This document shows, in pieces, positions 25,517 through 33,568 of a stretch of DNA of 64,000 nt. Source of the DNA: Sporosarcina sp. FSL K6-3457 (GTDB lineage Bacteria; Bacillota; Bacilli; Bacillales_A; Planococcaceae); the NCBI RefSeq assembly GCF_038007285.1, contig NZ_JBBOWX010000001.1, positions 1,195,501 through 1,259,500 on the forward strand. The letters are read 5' to 3'. The notes beneath the pieces were generated by a model, which was not told where the DNA came from, did not search any database, and worked only from the letters and a program-made list of their open reading frames with translations. The translations under genes were made by a program, and so were the position numbers. Each line of letters starts with the position of its first letter. Within the stretch, counting starts at the first letter, position 1.

Positions 25517-25890
25517 AGAACATCCTGTGGATTGGTTTGGCAGGAATGGCGGGGGCAATTACGCGGGTAGTATTGGGGCGGTTTATCCACAGCGAATTAG
25601 GATTTCCGATGGCGACATTGATGGTTAATCTGGTAGGGACGTTTATGCTGTGCTTGATTGTCGCTGGAGCATTGCATAAAATTAGTGTCAATCGACAGTT
25701 GTATGATGCAGTGACGACGGGTTTTTTAGGTTCATTTACAACGTTTTCGGCATTGAGTATGGAAACTGTGTTGCTGATAGAAAATGGTCAGCTTGTGATG
25801 GTTATAGTGTACGTTGCCCTTAGTATAATCGGAGGACTTGCGGCTGGGGTATTTGGATTTTATCTCGGTGATAGGAAGGTGCGGACATGA
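25513..25890 (+). CDS. crcB: CrcB/Fluc fluoride channel subunit 1
   Basis: Fluc channels export fluoride as dual-topology dimers. The 125-residue protein has four membrane helices and the family motifs GAITRVVLGR near the N-terminus, TLMVNLVGTFML in helix 2 and TGFLGSFTTFSALSMET with the Phe-box and the Na-site region. The start is GTG 25513, overlapping the helicase stop. No fluoride riboswitch precedes it, as the upstream sequence is helicase coding region, so expression depends on the helicase transcript or an internal promoter. The next gene encodes the partner. Confidence 0.93.
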   Translation: MKNILWIGLAGMAGAITRVVLGRFIHSELGFPMATLMVNLVGTFMLCLIVAGALHKISVNRQLYDAVTTGFLGSFTTFSALSMETVLLIENGQLVMVIVYVALSIIGGLAAGVFGFYLGDRKVRT

Positions 25891-26237
25891 CTTTTCTTGA
25901 TATAGTTATGGTGGGCATCGGCGGGTTTTTAGGTGCAGTTATTCGTTATGAGATGGCGAAAAAGATGAATCATTCTACGGGTATTCCCCTTGGGACATTA
26001 GCTGTCAATCTACTAGGTGCGTTGTTGATTGGCCTCGTCTTTGGGTTGGAATTATCCAGAGGTTGGACATTATTGCTAGCATCAGGTTTTGCGGGTGCAC
26101 TCACAACATTTTCTACGTTGAATAAAGAGCTAATTGAGCTGTGGAGATATGGTAAACAGAAGCACGCTGTCTGCTATTTTTTATTGACCTATGTGGGCGG
26201 GTTACTACTCGCGATAATCGGTTATGTAATCATATAG
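25887..26237 (+). CDS. crcB: CrcB/Fluc fluoride channel subunit 2
   Basis: The 116-residue protein is a second Fluc subunit with GGFLGAVIRYEMAKK, TLAVNLLGALLIGL and ASGFAGALTTFSTLNKE. Bacteria with two crcB genes usually form a heterodimer with opposite membrane topology. Basic loops are distributed differently in the two proteins (RKVR at the C-terminal end of subunit 1, YGKQKHAV before the last helix here), which supports opposite orientation. Its start overlaps the stop of subunit 1 by 4 bases. Confidence 0.93.
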   Translation: MTFLDIVMVGIGGFLGAVIRYEMAKKMNHSTGIPLGTLAVNLLGALLIGLVFGLELSRGWTLLLASGFAGALTTFSTLNKELIELWRYGKQKHAVCYFLLTYVGGLLLAIIGYVII

Positions 26238-26264
26238 TATTTAATTTAAAAAGGATGAGTAAAA

Positions 26265-26933
26265 ATGGCGAAAAAAGCTAAGAAAAATAATATGAGTAAC
26301 ATACTAAAATCAGTGGGGCTACTCATTGTCATTGCAATTGGGGCGATCTATTTCCCAGAATTATTTGCAGAAGAAGAGAATGTACCGAATGCTCAAGAAA
26401 ATGTTCAAGTAGAAGCTAGCGCACCTAGTGGTGAAGAAGTCATTCAGAAAGAAGATACAATACCAGGCCGCGGAGAGCTAATTCCAGTGGAGTTGGTGAA
26501 AACGATTGATGGTGATACGATTAAAATTAAGTATGAGGGCAAGGAACAAAATGTCCGCTATTTACTAATTGATACGCCTGAAACGAACCATGCCCAACTC
26601 GGCAAGCAGCCTTTTGGTCAGCAAGCGAAAGATCGGAATACGCAGCTGATGAATAGTGGCAAGCTCGAAATTGAATTTGATATTGGTGAACAAGTCGATA
26701 AATATGGTCGATTACTCGCGTATATTTATATTGATGGTGTGAGTATTCAAGAGAAGTTATTGGAGGAAGGATTGGCACGTGTAGGTTACGTCTATCCACC
26801 AAATACGCGTCATCTCGATGCATTTGAGAAAGCACAAGAGAAAGCGAAAAAAGCAGGTATTGGGATTTGGACGCTGGAGGATTATGTGACGGAGCGTGGC
26901 TTTGATAGTAAGAAGTATCCGGAGGGGAAATAA
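26265..26933 (+). CDS. Membrane-anchored thermonuclease (SNase family)
   Basis: An N-terminal basic stretch and membrane helix (about 16-32) hold a linker and an SNase domain (about 75-210): VELVKTIDGDTIKIKYEGKE, RYLLIDTPETNH, KYGRLLAYIYIDG and ARVGYVYPPNTRHLDAFEKA. The Asp, Arg and Glu of the staphylococcal nuclease site are recognisable (DGDT, R in VRYLLID, GR). It would be a Ca-dependent extracellular nuclease such as B. subtilis YncB, perhaps used in nutrient or DNA uptake. It has its own ribosome site (AAAAAGGATGAG) and a terminator follows. Confidence 0.9.
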   Translation: MAKKAKKNNMSNILKSVGLLIVIAIGAIYFPELFAEEENVPNAQENVQVEASAPSGEEVIQKEDTIPGRGELIPVELVKTIDGDTIKIKYEGKEQNVRYLLIDTPETNHAQLGKQPFGQQAKDRNTQLMNSGKLEIEFDIGEQVDKYGRLLAYIYIDGVSIQEKLLEEGLARVGYVYPPNTRHLDAFEKAQEKAKKAGIGIWTLEDYVTERGFDSKKYPEGK

Positions 26934-26967
26934 AGGATTGAACCTAGCTGTCCTATACAATCGTAAT

Positions 26968-27012
26968 AAAGTAGGCAGGGAAAACGATTTTTTTCTCTGC
27001 CTGCTATTTTTA
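26968..27012 (+). terminator. Terminator after the nuclease gene
   Basis: AGTAGGCAGGGAAAA pairs with TTTTCTCTGCCTGCT with two imperfections, followed by ATTTTTATG. Confidence 0.8.
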
Positions 27013-27031
27013 TGGGATGATTCGGCTTATG

Positions 27032-27136
27032 CGGTAGTAAAATGATCATGAACGGTAGTATTCGTGTGCTAAGCGGTAGTAAACGGGTCATGAACGGTAG
27101 TATTTACTCGCTATGCGGTAATAAACATTCGCAACA
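27032..27136. repeat. Array B: five units with an exact 21-bp period
   Basis: CGGTAGTA occurs at 27032, 27053, 27074 and 27095, and the variant CGGTAATA at 27116, each exactly 21 bases after the last. Units 1 and 3 share TCATGAA at their ends; units 2 and 4 share CGGTAGTATT and GCTA, so a 42-bp dimer is superimposed. It lies between the nuclease terminator and the next gene. Its core resembles that of array A (CGGTGATAA). Confidence 0.87.
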
Positions 27137-27191
27137 GTTTATCTCAACGATTATCTAGATATCACCTCGTAACGTAGTTGTCACACGGAAC

Positions 27192-27220
27192 ATGTATAAG
27201 TGGTAGTTCGTCTTATACAT
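27192..27220 (+). promoter_or_regulatory. Hairpin just before the metallophosphoesterase start
   Basis: ATGTATAAG and CTTATACAT form a perfect 9-bp stem around 11 bases, ending 5 bases before the ribosome site of the next gene. It could be an mRNA structure or a protein-binding dyad. There is no T-run, so it is not a terminator. Confidence 0.5.
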
Positions 27221-27238
27221 AAGAAAGGTAGTGTCGTT

Positions 27239-28075
27239 GTGAAAAGAGTTGTTTCGAGAATTATTAAATGTTTGTTCATCCTTAGCATAGTTATAGCAGG
27301 AATCATTGTATATGCTTTTAAAATAGAGCCGAAACGTTTGGTCACGAGGGAATTCGATGTAGAGTTGGCATCGAAAAGTCGGGAATCCATCAGAGTTGTT
27401 CAGTTTTCAGATACGCATTTAGGCCCTGATTATTCATTGCAGCAGCTAGAGAAGTTGGTTGATAGAATAAATGCCCTTGAACCTGATATCATCGCTTTTA
27501 CAGGTGATTTGATAGATATCCCTTCTCAGTTTGGGGAAAGGTCGGAAATCAGTGGTATATTGGGTGAACTTAGGAGTACATATGGTAACTATGCGGTGTG
27601 GGGAAACCATGATTACGGAGGTGGCGGGGCCAGGTTTTATGAGGATATTATGATAAAATCAGGATTTAAGCTACTTAGAAATCAACATAGCACGATTGAA
27701 CTAGATAGTGGGCAAATGATAACGATGATCGGGTTGGATGATGCGATGCTTGGACATCCGGATATTGAACAATCATTTGCAGGCATTAACAGCCAGGGCG
27801 CTAAGTTGCTATTGCTACATGAGCCAGATCTGGTAGATAGAATAGAGGCTGGTCGTTTCGATTTGGCATTGGCGGGGCATAGTCATGGCGGACAAGTCGT
27901 CATCCCGCTATTCGGTCCATTAGTGACGCCCCCTTTTGCGAAAATATATACAAAAGGAATGTACGAGTTAGCAACGGACACCTATTTATATGTCAATAGT
28001 GGAATCGGCACGACGCAGATAGCTGTGCGTTTTTGGAATCCTCCGGAACTATCGGTGTTTGACTTAGCTCTATAA
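27239..28075 (+). CDS. Membrane-anchored metallophosphoesterase (YkuE-like)
   Basis: The 278-residue product has an N-terminal membrane helix (about 8-25) and a calcineurin-type phosphoesterase domain with all metal motifs: FSDTHLG, FTGDLID, WGNHDYGG, LLLHEPD and LAGHSHGGQV. B. subtilis YkuE is a Tat-exported, cell-wall-associated member; here the N-terminus looks like an ordinary membrane anchor (RIIKCLFILSIVIAGIIVYA) without twin arginine. The substrate is unknown, possibly a lipid or UDP-sugar phosphate. The start is GTG 27239, with AAAGGTAG about 7 bases upstream. It stands alone between array B and a terminator. Confidence 0.88.
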   Translation: MKRVVSRIIKCLFILSIVIAGIIVYAFKIEPKRLVTREFDVELASKSRESIRVVQFSDTHLGPDYSLQQLEKLVDRINALEPDIIAFTGDLIDIPSQFGERSEISGILGELRSTYGNYAVWGNHDYGGGGARFYEDIMIKSGFKLLRNQHSTIELDSGQMITMIGLDDAMLGHPDIEQSFAGINSQGAKLLLLHEPDLVDRIEAGRFDLALAGHSHGGQVVIPLFGPLVTPPFAKIYTKGMYELATDTYLYVNSGIGTTQIAVRFWNPPELSVFDLAL

Positions 28076-28080
28076 TAAAT

Positions 28081-28129
28081 AAAAGAGATGAGAATGTAGC
28101 GATCATGCTGGCATTCTCATCTCTTTTTT
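28081..28129. terminator. Bidirectional terminator
   Basis: AAAAGAGATGAGAATG pairs with CATTCTCATCTCTTTT around a 15-base loop, with T-runs available on both strands. It ends the phosphoesterase gene and probably the facing ytr-like operon. Confidence 0.9.
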
Positions 28130-28158
28130 ATGAAAAGGTAGTTGACCAAACTAACTTT

Positions 28159-29361
28159 TTATTGAACATCCTCTATTCCATAAATGTAAAGGCGATAATT
28201 TTTTTGAACTTCTCCTTGATTTGTTACTTTTAGCTTACCTTGGTAGAGTGATTTGCCTGTTTGTAAATCGCTTATAACAATGGTATGCCCATGATCTGTA
28301 TCACGAATGGTATATAGTTTTCCATTCACTATTTGAGTATGAAACCCACGCTCATTATCCTTAGTATCTGATAAATCAAATGACAATATTTCTCCCCATT
28401 TATCGTTTTCAATATCATACTGGTGGACTTCTACACTATTTGCCGTCTGTGAAGGAATAAAAATTGTAGAATCGTAGATAGCGGAAGAACTATCCATAGA
28501 TTCAACCATTTCACTAGGTTTATCGATTTTTTTAGCTTGATTATTTTCGGTATCGTATAAGATGAGTTCATCCACGACCGCATGTCGTTTACCGTCGTCT
28601 CGATATGGGCTATTCCTGTCGAAAACTTCAATTTTGATGAGGAGATATTTTTGTTTTCCAATCGAATAGAAGGTGTCATCAATAATGCTTAAATCAGACC
28701 AGCTGTTTTCTACCACTGGAACAGCAGTAATCATCTCATCACTAACTAGTTTTTGCGTATTCCTATCAATTGTATAGACGCGTAATTCCTCTCGATTTCC
28801 TCCGCGTGTAATGATTTTTAAATCATTGTTTATGACTTGGATATCTACAACATTCATGGAATAATTATTTTCTTTTTGCGGTACATCTACTTGGAATGCT
28901 GTAACTTCTTCCGATTGTTTAGTGAGCACTTCAATGTCAAAAGTTAGCTCCTTCATTTGTTGCTTATTGGAATTTTTAATATTGACATAGGCAACTATCT
29001 GTTCATCTTCAAAAAAATAATTCGGTATTAACTCTTTACTACGCATAAAATGCTTATGTTTTTCTACCAAATCTTCAAGAAGATCAGGGGTGCCTGCTTT
29101 AGATAATCTTTGGAAAAATGATAGATTTGTTGAATCAATCGTTTCTTCGTTTGTAATTTGTAAACGTTGATACAAGTTGGAATCGTCCGGTAAAAAGTTA
29201 CCGATTAGCATGATATTTTGCAACTCATCCTCATCGCCGCTTACTTTTTCAAATTCAATTTTTCCGTGATTGCTTGTCGCTAAACTTGATTGTATATAAA
29301 AAGTTCCAATTACTAGTATCGTAATCAAACAAATTGAAATGACTTTCCAATAGCGCTTCAT
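28159..29361 (-). CDS. Exported protein of the ytr-like operon, possible beta-propeller
   Basis: The 400-residue product has one N-terminal membrane helix or signal peptide (WKVISICLITILVIGTFYIQ) and then a large extracytoplasmic part with recurring strands such as ELRVYTIDRNTQKLVSDEMI, DELILYDTENNQAKKID and HTIVISDLQTGKSLYQGKL, suggestive of a beta-propeller. It is the last gene of a unit with a GntR regulator, an ABC ATPase and a permease, 15 bases after the permease stop. Proteins of this type often sit in such operons in Bacillales; function unknown. Confidence 0.7.
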   Translation of the reverse strand: MKRYWKVISICLITILVIGTFYIQSSLATSNHGKIEFEKVSGDEDELQNIMLIGNFLPDDSNLYQRLQITNEETIDSTNLSFFQRLSKAGTPDLLEDLVEKHKHFMRSKELIPNYFFEDEQIVAYVNIKNSNKQQMKELTFDIEVLTKQSEEVTAFQVDVPQKENNYSMNVVDIQVINNDLKIITRGGNREELRVYTIDRNTQKLVSDEMITAVPVVENSWSDLSIIDDTFYSIGKQKYLLIKIEVFDRNSPYRDDGKRHAVVDELILYDTENNQAKKIDKPSEMVESMDSSSAIYDSTIFIPSQTANSVEVHQYDIENDKWGEILSFDLSDTKDNERGFHTQIVNGKLYTIRDTDHGHTIVISDLQTGKSLYQGKLKVTNQGEVQKNYRLYIYGIEDVQ

Positions 29362-29376
29362 TCAGATGACCTCCTA

Positions 29377-30207
29377 TCAAACTCTTATTTTGTTCTTTAG
29401 TAGAAAATGACCTATCCAAATGGCACAGGCTAAAACGATAAGACCTACTGCTAGTTCTAGGAAAAATAGCTCCATTGGATAAAGATAATGATTTAACATA
29501 AACGTATTCACGAGTAGTGGTGTAAGGAAAATTAATAGGGAAGTAGCACAATAGACAATGCCAAAAATAATCCCTTTTATGCGGAAAGAGCGTTCAAACA
29601 AAATCGCTGTAAATACAATAAACACTGCTGTTATTCCTCCACCATAATACAGAACGAACTCTATAAAACTGTTCGGGAAAAGTATACTTAGGTTGGGAGA
29701 GTTGGTAATTGCCTGAATCGGCATATCAGCACGAAACTCACTTGGAACCATCCATTGAAACACTTGTGTTTCAACTGGTAATAGTAGTAGTTGTAAGGCA
29801 ATGAGACCTAAAACAAAGAGTAAAATTGTTGTAGCCTTTGCAAAATAAATGGTAATGCGAGCGGTTGGCAACATGAGTAAACGATAACTAAATGTATTTT
29901 TGCCAAACCAATCACGATACCAAATAAAAAAGACATAAATGATTAATACGACACCACAAGCTAGAATGGGTCCCAAAAACCAAACTGAATCAACAATATC
30001 CACAAAAGACATAGCCCCATAGTTTTCTATAAACTCGCTCTTCGGTAAAAAATTCTCGTAAATGATTTCATTTGCACGATTTAAATAGCTTCGCGAATTA
30101 ACAATCACCCCAATAATTTGCGAAAGAATCGTCACGCCAAGTAAAACGACATAGAGCTTTAAAAACCGATTCACCTCGAAATTGACTAACTTCAAATAAC
30201 GTTTCAT
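29377..30207 (-). CDS. ABC transporter permease of the ytr-like operon
   Basis: The 276-residue membrane protein has about six hydrophobic segments, an N-terminal KLVNFEVNRFLKLYVVLLGV and the extracytoplasmic loop SRSYLNRANEIIYENFLPKS. It follows the ATPase with a 4-base overlap, so the two subunits are coupled. It corresponds in position to YtrC/YtrD of B. subtilis, where the operon answers to cell-wall antibiotics. Substrate unknown. Confidence 0.8.
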   Translation of the reverse strand: MKRYLKLVNFEVNRFLKLYVVLLGVTILSQIIGVIVNSRSYLNRANEIIYENFLPKSEFIENYGAMSFVDIVDSVWFLGPILACGVVLIIYVFFIWYRDWFGKNTFSYRLLMLPTARITIYFAKATTILLFVLGLIALQLLLLPVETQVFQWMVPSEFRADMPIQAITNSPNLSILFPNSFIEFVLYYGGGITAVFIVFTAILFERSFRIKGIIFGIVYCATSLLIFLTPLLVNTFMLNHYLYPMELFFLELAVGLIVLACAIWIGHFLLKNKIRV

Positions 30208-30893
30208 GCTTGATACACCTCTCTCATGACATCAATGACCGATTTCCCTTCTGTTTCGCGCACTTCCTCGGTGTTGAATTCTTTTAAAACAACGCCATCA
30301 TCCAGTAAAACGACCTTATCAATTAAATGCTCAATATCATTAATTTCATGTGTCGTAATAATAACGCCACGATTTTCAATTAAATGACTCGTAAATACCT
30401 TGGCAATTTGTTCGCGACTAAAAATATCAATTCCTGAAAAAGGCTCATCCATTAAGAGATAGTCGACATCCATTGCTAAACCGAGTAACAGATTCACTTT
30501 TGCGGTATTGCCTTTTGATAAGTCAGAAATACGATCTGTTTTGTGTAGCTTGAAAAACTCCAGCAGCTCATTGGCACGTCTTTGATTCCAACAATCGTAA
30601 AAGTCAGCCATAAATACGAAAGCATCTTGTATGCGCATTTGCGGCAGCATCGTGATCGTATCTGGTATAAAAGTAATTTTTTCATAGCTGCCTTTATGAA
30701 TTTTTTTACCATCAATGAGGATTTCACCACTATTAATGGGGGTTAGGGCCATTATGGCTTTCATAATGGTTGTTTTCCCAACACCGTTCAGGCCAATTAG
30801 ACAAGTAATCTGCCCTTTTTCAGCCGTAAAAGAAACGTCTTTTAACACTTTCTTTCGACCGAATTTCTTAGTTATATTTTTTATTTCAATCAC
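30204..30893 (-). CDS. ABC transporter ATPase (YtrB-like)
   Basis: The 229-residue ATPase has Walker A LIGLNGVGKTTIMKA, Q-loop region ITFIPDTITMLPQM, signature LSKGNTAKVNLLLGL, Walker B YLLMDEPFSGID and the switch His in IITTHE. The signature LSKGN instead of LSGGQ is usual for the YtrB/EcsA-like group paired with GntR regulators. It lies 12 bases after the regulator gene and overlaps the permease gene. Confidence 0.92.
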   Translation of the reverse strand: MIEIKNITKKFGRKKVLKDVSFTAEKGQITCLIGLNGVGKTTIMKAIMALTPINSGEILIDGKKIHKGSYEKITFIPDTITMLPQMRIQDAFVFMADFYDCWNQRRANELLEFFKLHKTDRISDLSKGNTAKVNLLLGLAMDVDYLLMDEPFSGIDIFSREQIAKVFTSHLIENRGVIITTHEINDIEHLIDKVVLLDDGVVLKEFNTEEVRETEGKSVIDVMREVYQA

Positions 30894-30905
30894 AAGAATC
30901 CCCCC

Positions 30906-31277
30906 TTAATTATTTTCTTGATCATATGAATTTTTCACTAAATCCAACGCCTCGTGTACAGGCACATTGATAGAGCGAACTGAATGAACGAACGTATGAA
31001 CAGCTTCTAAAATCAATTCTTCTCTTACTAATTTGAGTACTTGTTCGTCTTTTGAAATGCGGCTCGGTAAATTCCCCTCTGTAAAAATCAATCCCTGTTC
31101 CTCCATTTCTTTATACGCTCGCTGCGCCGTATTTGGATTAATCTTGAGCTGATTAGCAAGTTCCCTTCTTGATGGAATTTCCTGACCCGCTGCAAAGATA
31201 CCTGTTGCAATTTGTTCTTTAAAATGCCGAATGACTTGCACATAAACAGGATCACGATTATTAAACTTCACATCCAT
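30906..31277 (-). CDS. GntR-family repressor (YtrA-like)
   Basis: The 123-residue regulator has only the N-terminal winged helix (DPVYVQVIRHFKEQIATGIF, GQEIPSRRELANQLKINPNT, AQRAYKEMEEQGLIFTEGN) and a short dimerising tail, which defines the YtrA subfamily. Such proteins autorepress an operon with an ABC transporter and respond to cell-wall stress. The start is ATG 31277, with TAGGAG upstream, rather than the TTG at 31295. A perfect palindrome lies 33-66 bases before the start and is the obvious operator. Confidence 0.9.
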   Translation of the reverse strand: MDVKFNNRDPVYVQVIRHFKEQIATGIFAAGQEIPSRRELANQLKINPNTAQRAYKEMEEQGLIFTEGNLPSRISKDEQVLKLVREELILEAVHTFVHSVRSINVPVHEALDLVKNSYDQENN

Positions 31278-31309
31278 AAACTCAACTCCTAACAAAATAT
31301 AATGGTTTT

Positions 31310-31343
31310 ATTACACTGTATTAATCCGTTAATACAGTGTAAT
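31310..31343. promoter_or_regulatory. Perfect palindromic operator of the GntR regulator
   Basis: ATTACACTGTATTAA and its exact complement TTAATACAGTGTAAT are separated by TCCG. It lies directly upstream of the regulator gene. Half-sites recur at 31390-31400 (TTAATACAGTG) and near 31491 (TTAATACACTT), so more dimers may bind nearby. Assignment to the YtrA-like protein follows from position. Confidence 0.85.
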
Positions 31344-31612
31344 CAAAAATAATGAATGAAACGCCAGTTATGATGACTGTATCAAGGCTTTAATACAGTG
31401 ATTGTAAAAAAATACCGCGGAATACATTCTGCTATCATTCGAATCTTGTGTATTAACTGGTCGATACGCCTTGTGGTTTGTATTATATACTTAATACACT
31501 TTTGGTGTCAACCAGCAATATCCATTTCTTTTTAATATGGGGTTTTGACAGTGTTAGACGTTGATATTTAGATTCTGTAAAATACGGAATACTTAATCTT
31601 TTAATGAAACCC

Positions 31613-31640
31613 TTGACTTGCACGATGAACATGTTAAGAT
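31613..31640 (+). promoter_or_regulatory. Sigma-A promoter of the long leader
   Basis: TTGACT and TAAGAT are separated by 16 bases. Transcription would begin near 31647, giving a leader of about 400 nt before the transporter terminator. Confidence 0.65.
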
Positions 31641-31646
31641 TCAAAT

Positions 31647-31837
31647 CAATTAGCTTTTTCGTGCCGGCAGGATGCAGGTATGCAGTTGGGAAGGATTGAA
31701 CTACATCCTTCCTTGTTGCGAGGGGCGGCATGAAGCCGATCATGCATCCGTTGCTGCAGGACGCAGCGAATTTAGGATGCCTTCCCTTTTCGCGTCCTTA
31801 GACTGCTTTCCTCTATTCAAAAAGTTGAAAAATCATA
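31647..31837 (+). ncRNA. Structured 5' leader segment preceding the T-box
   Basis: This roughly 190-nt segment is GC-richer than its surroundings and strongly foldable: GGATGCA (31670) pairs with TGCATCC (31743); inside are GGAAGGAT/ATCCTTCC (31689-31712) and CGGC-ATGAA-GCCG (31726-31738); next is GCTGC/GCAGC (31753-31767). GGATGC at 31775-31780 competes for the same GCATCC, so two exclusive folds are possible. It matches no riboswitch class I know and is not needed for a T-box. It has no open frame with a ribosome site. Confidence 0.55.
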
Positions 31838-32049
31838 TATCCATGAGAGATGATGCAGTAGTTAGATTGTGAGCAGCAATAAGAGACTGAATGGCAGGTG
31901 CGAATTCAGGCAGCAATCATGACGAAGTACGCCATCCGTTTTTCTCAATTTGACATGAAGTGGATGGCCAAGCTAGCATTGGTTCATCAATTAGGGTGGT
32001 AACGCGGAGAACTCCTTCGTCCCTTTCCAAGGGATGGAAGGAGTTTTTT
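31838..32049 (+). promoter_or_regulatory. T-box leader of the NhaC-family transporter, probably Tyr-specific
   Basis: The leader contains the stem I features AGTAG (31857 region), AAGAGACTGAATGGCAGGTG with the closing ATTCA, and the specifier region GACGAAGTACGCCATCC (31921-31937). The T-box core AGGGTGGTAACGCGG is at 31993-32007, followed by a terminator, AACTCCTTC with GAAGGAGTT and TTTTTTG (32010-32049). The specifier is probably UAC (31928-31930, Tyr), followed by G as in the Leu T-box of this window; GUA (Val) one base earlier cannot be excluded. Uncharged tRNA would bind and prevent termination. Confidence 0.9.
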
Positions 32050-32107
32050 GTATTCATTTTTGGAAATAGTAAGTTATTCGTTCGCAATCATCGAGGAGGA
32101 TTTCATC

Positions 32108-33505
32108 ATGTTTAAAATAAAGTCAGTTATTTCGCCCACGCTTATAGAGGCTCTCACACTAGTTGTGGCTATTATTCTCATGATTAGTGTTAGTATAGTT
32201 AAATTTGACGCGGTTCCACATTTACCGATTTTGTTTGCGATTTTGTTATTAATTTGTTATGGGCTTGTCAAAAAAATTTCGTACCGTAGGCTTGAAAGTG
32301 GTTTAGTCGAGGGAGCAGCGGCTGGTATGAGTGCCGTTTTCTTGTTTTTCTTCATTGGTATGCTAGTGAGTAGTTGGATTATGGCTGGGACAATCCCAAC
32401 GTTGATTTACGCAGGTTTTAATTTGATTACACCGTCCTTTTTCTTTGCGATTGTGTTTGTGGTGACGGCGATTGTTGGGATTTCGATTGGTAGTTCGTTG
32501 ACGACAGTAGCAACGGTAGGGGTTGCGTTTATTGGAATGGCGACTGTGCTGGATTTATCACTTGCGATAACAGCTGGAGCTATTGTATCGGGTGCGTTTT
32601 TCGGTGATAAAATGTCGCCATTATCGGATACTACGAATTTGGCATCTTCGATTGTTGGTGTCGATTTGTTTGAACATATTCGCAATATGGGATGGACGAC
32701 GATTCCGGTATTTATCTTGTCATTGATATTCTTCGGTATTTTGTCGCCAAGCGTGGCATTGGGGGAAGTCGATAAAATCGCCTTGTTCCAGGATGGATTG
32801 CTGGCGACAGGGATGATCCATTGGTATACGATTGTGCCACTCATTTTGTTGTTTGTGCTTACGATATTGAAAGTACCTGCATTGATGACATTGGCAATCA
32901 GTTCAGCTAGTGCGGTTGCGATTTCTTATTTTCATCATAGTTATGGTGCGTCAGAAGTGTTTAGTATTTTATTCAACGGATTTAAGTCAACGACTGGTAT
33001 TGAAGAGATTGATGAATTACTGACACGTGGCGGTATGGAAAGTATGATGTTTACGATTGGATTAGTGTTGTTGGCGTTAAGTATGGGTGGTTTGTTGTTT
33101 ACACTTGGTATTGTGCAACGTTTATTGGCGACGGTTGAGGGGCTATTGAAGAAAGTATCCTCAGTCATTGCGGCATCTGCGTTAACAGCTATTAGCATTA
33201 ACGTGCTAATTGGGGAGCAGTACTTGTCGATTTTATTGACAGGACAGGCTTTTGGGTCGCAGTATGAAAAAGTAGGACTGGCGGGTAAAAACTTAAGCCG
33301 GGTGATGGAAGACGCGGGTACGGTTGTGAATCCATTAGTTCCGTGGAGTGTGTGCGGGATTTTCATCACTGGTATGTTGGGCGTTCCGACGCTGGAGTAT
33401 TTACCGTTTGCCTTCTTCTGTTTGCTGTCACCGATTTTGACGGTGTTGTTCGGATTTTTAGGGAAGACTTTGACGTATACGGATGAGAAATCGGTGGAGC
33501 GTTGA
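32108..33505 (+). CDS. NhaC-family transporter, probable tyrosine or amino acid carrier
   Basis: The 465-residue membrane protein has 11-12 hydrophobic segments and the NhaC signatures SVIAASALTAISINVLIGEQ and FFGDKMSPLSDTTNLASSIV. NhaC members are called Na+/H+ antiporters, but those under T-box control are predicted to import an amino acid; the leader suggests Tyr. The start is ATG 32108 with GAGGAGG upstream, 58 bases after the leader terminator; the in-frame ATG at 32048 lies in that terminator. Confidence 0.9.
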   Translation: MFKIKSVISPTLIEALTLVVAIILMISVSIVKFDAVPHLPILFAILLLICYGLVKKISYRRLESGLVEGAAAGMSAVFLFFFIGMLVSSWIMAGTIPTLIYAGFNLITPSFFFAIVFVVTAIVGISIGSSLTTVATVGVAFIGMATVLDLSLAITAGAIVSGAFFGDKMSPLSDTTNLASSIVGVDLFEHIRNMGWTTIPVFILSLIFFGILSPSVALGEVDKIALFQDGLLATGMIHWYTIVPLILLFVLTILKVPALMTLAISSASAVAISYFHHSYGASEVFSILFNGFKSTTGIEEIDELLTRGGMESMMFTIGLVLLALSMGGLLFTLGIVQRLLATVEGLLKKVSSVIAASALTAISINVLIGEQYLSILLTGQAFGSQYEKVGLAGKNLSRVMEDAGTVVNPLVPWSVCGIFITGMLGVPTLEYLPFAFFCLLSPILTVLFGFLGKTLTYTDEKSVER

Positions 33506-33524
33506 TTGGCTAGGTAGAATAAAG

Positions 33525-33568
33525 GAGGAGCTTCCCTGTCGGTCGTGATGTGACAGGAAAGCTTTTTT
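33525..33568 (+). terminator. Terminator after the transporter gene
   Basis: GAGCTTCCCTGTC pairs with GACAGGAAAGCTT with one bulge, followed by TTTTTTG. Confidence 0.85.

Noticed and set aside
23213..27136. CRISPR array
   Set aside because: Cores are 8-9 bases and spacers 12-13 bases, far below CRISPR sizes, and no cas gene is near.
31647..31837. Known riboswitch classes (SAM, lysine, cobalamin, THF, ydaO, guanidine, glycine)
   Set aside because: None of the conserved core sequences of these classes can be found in the segment.
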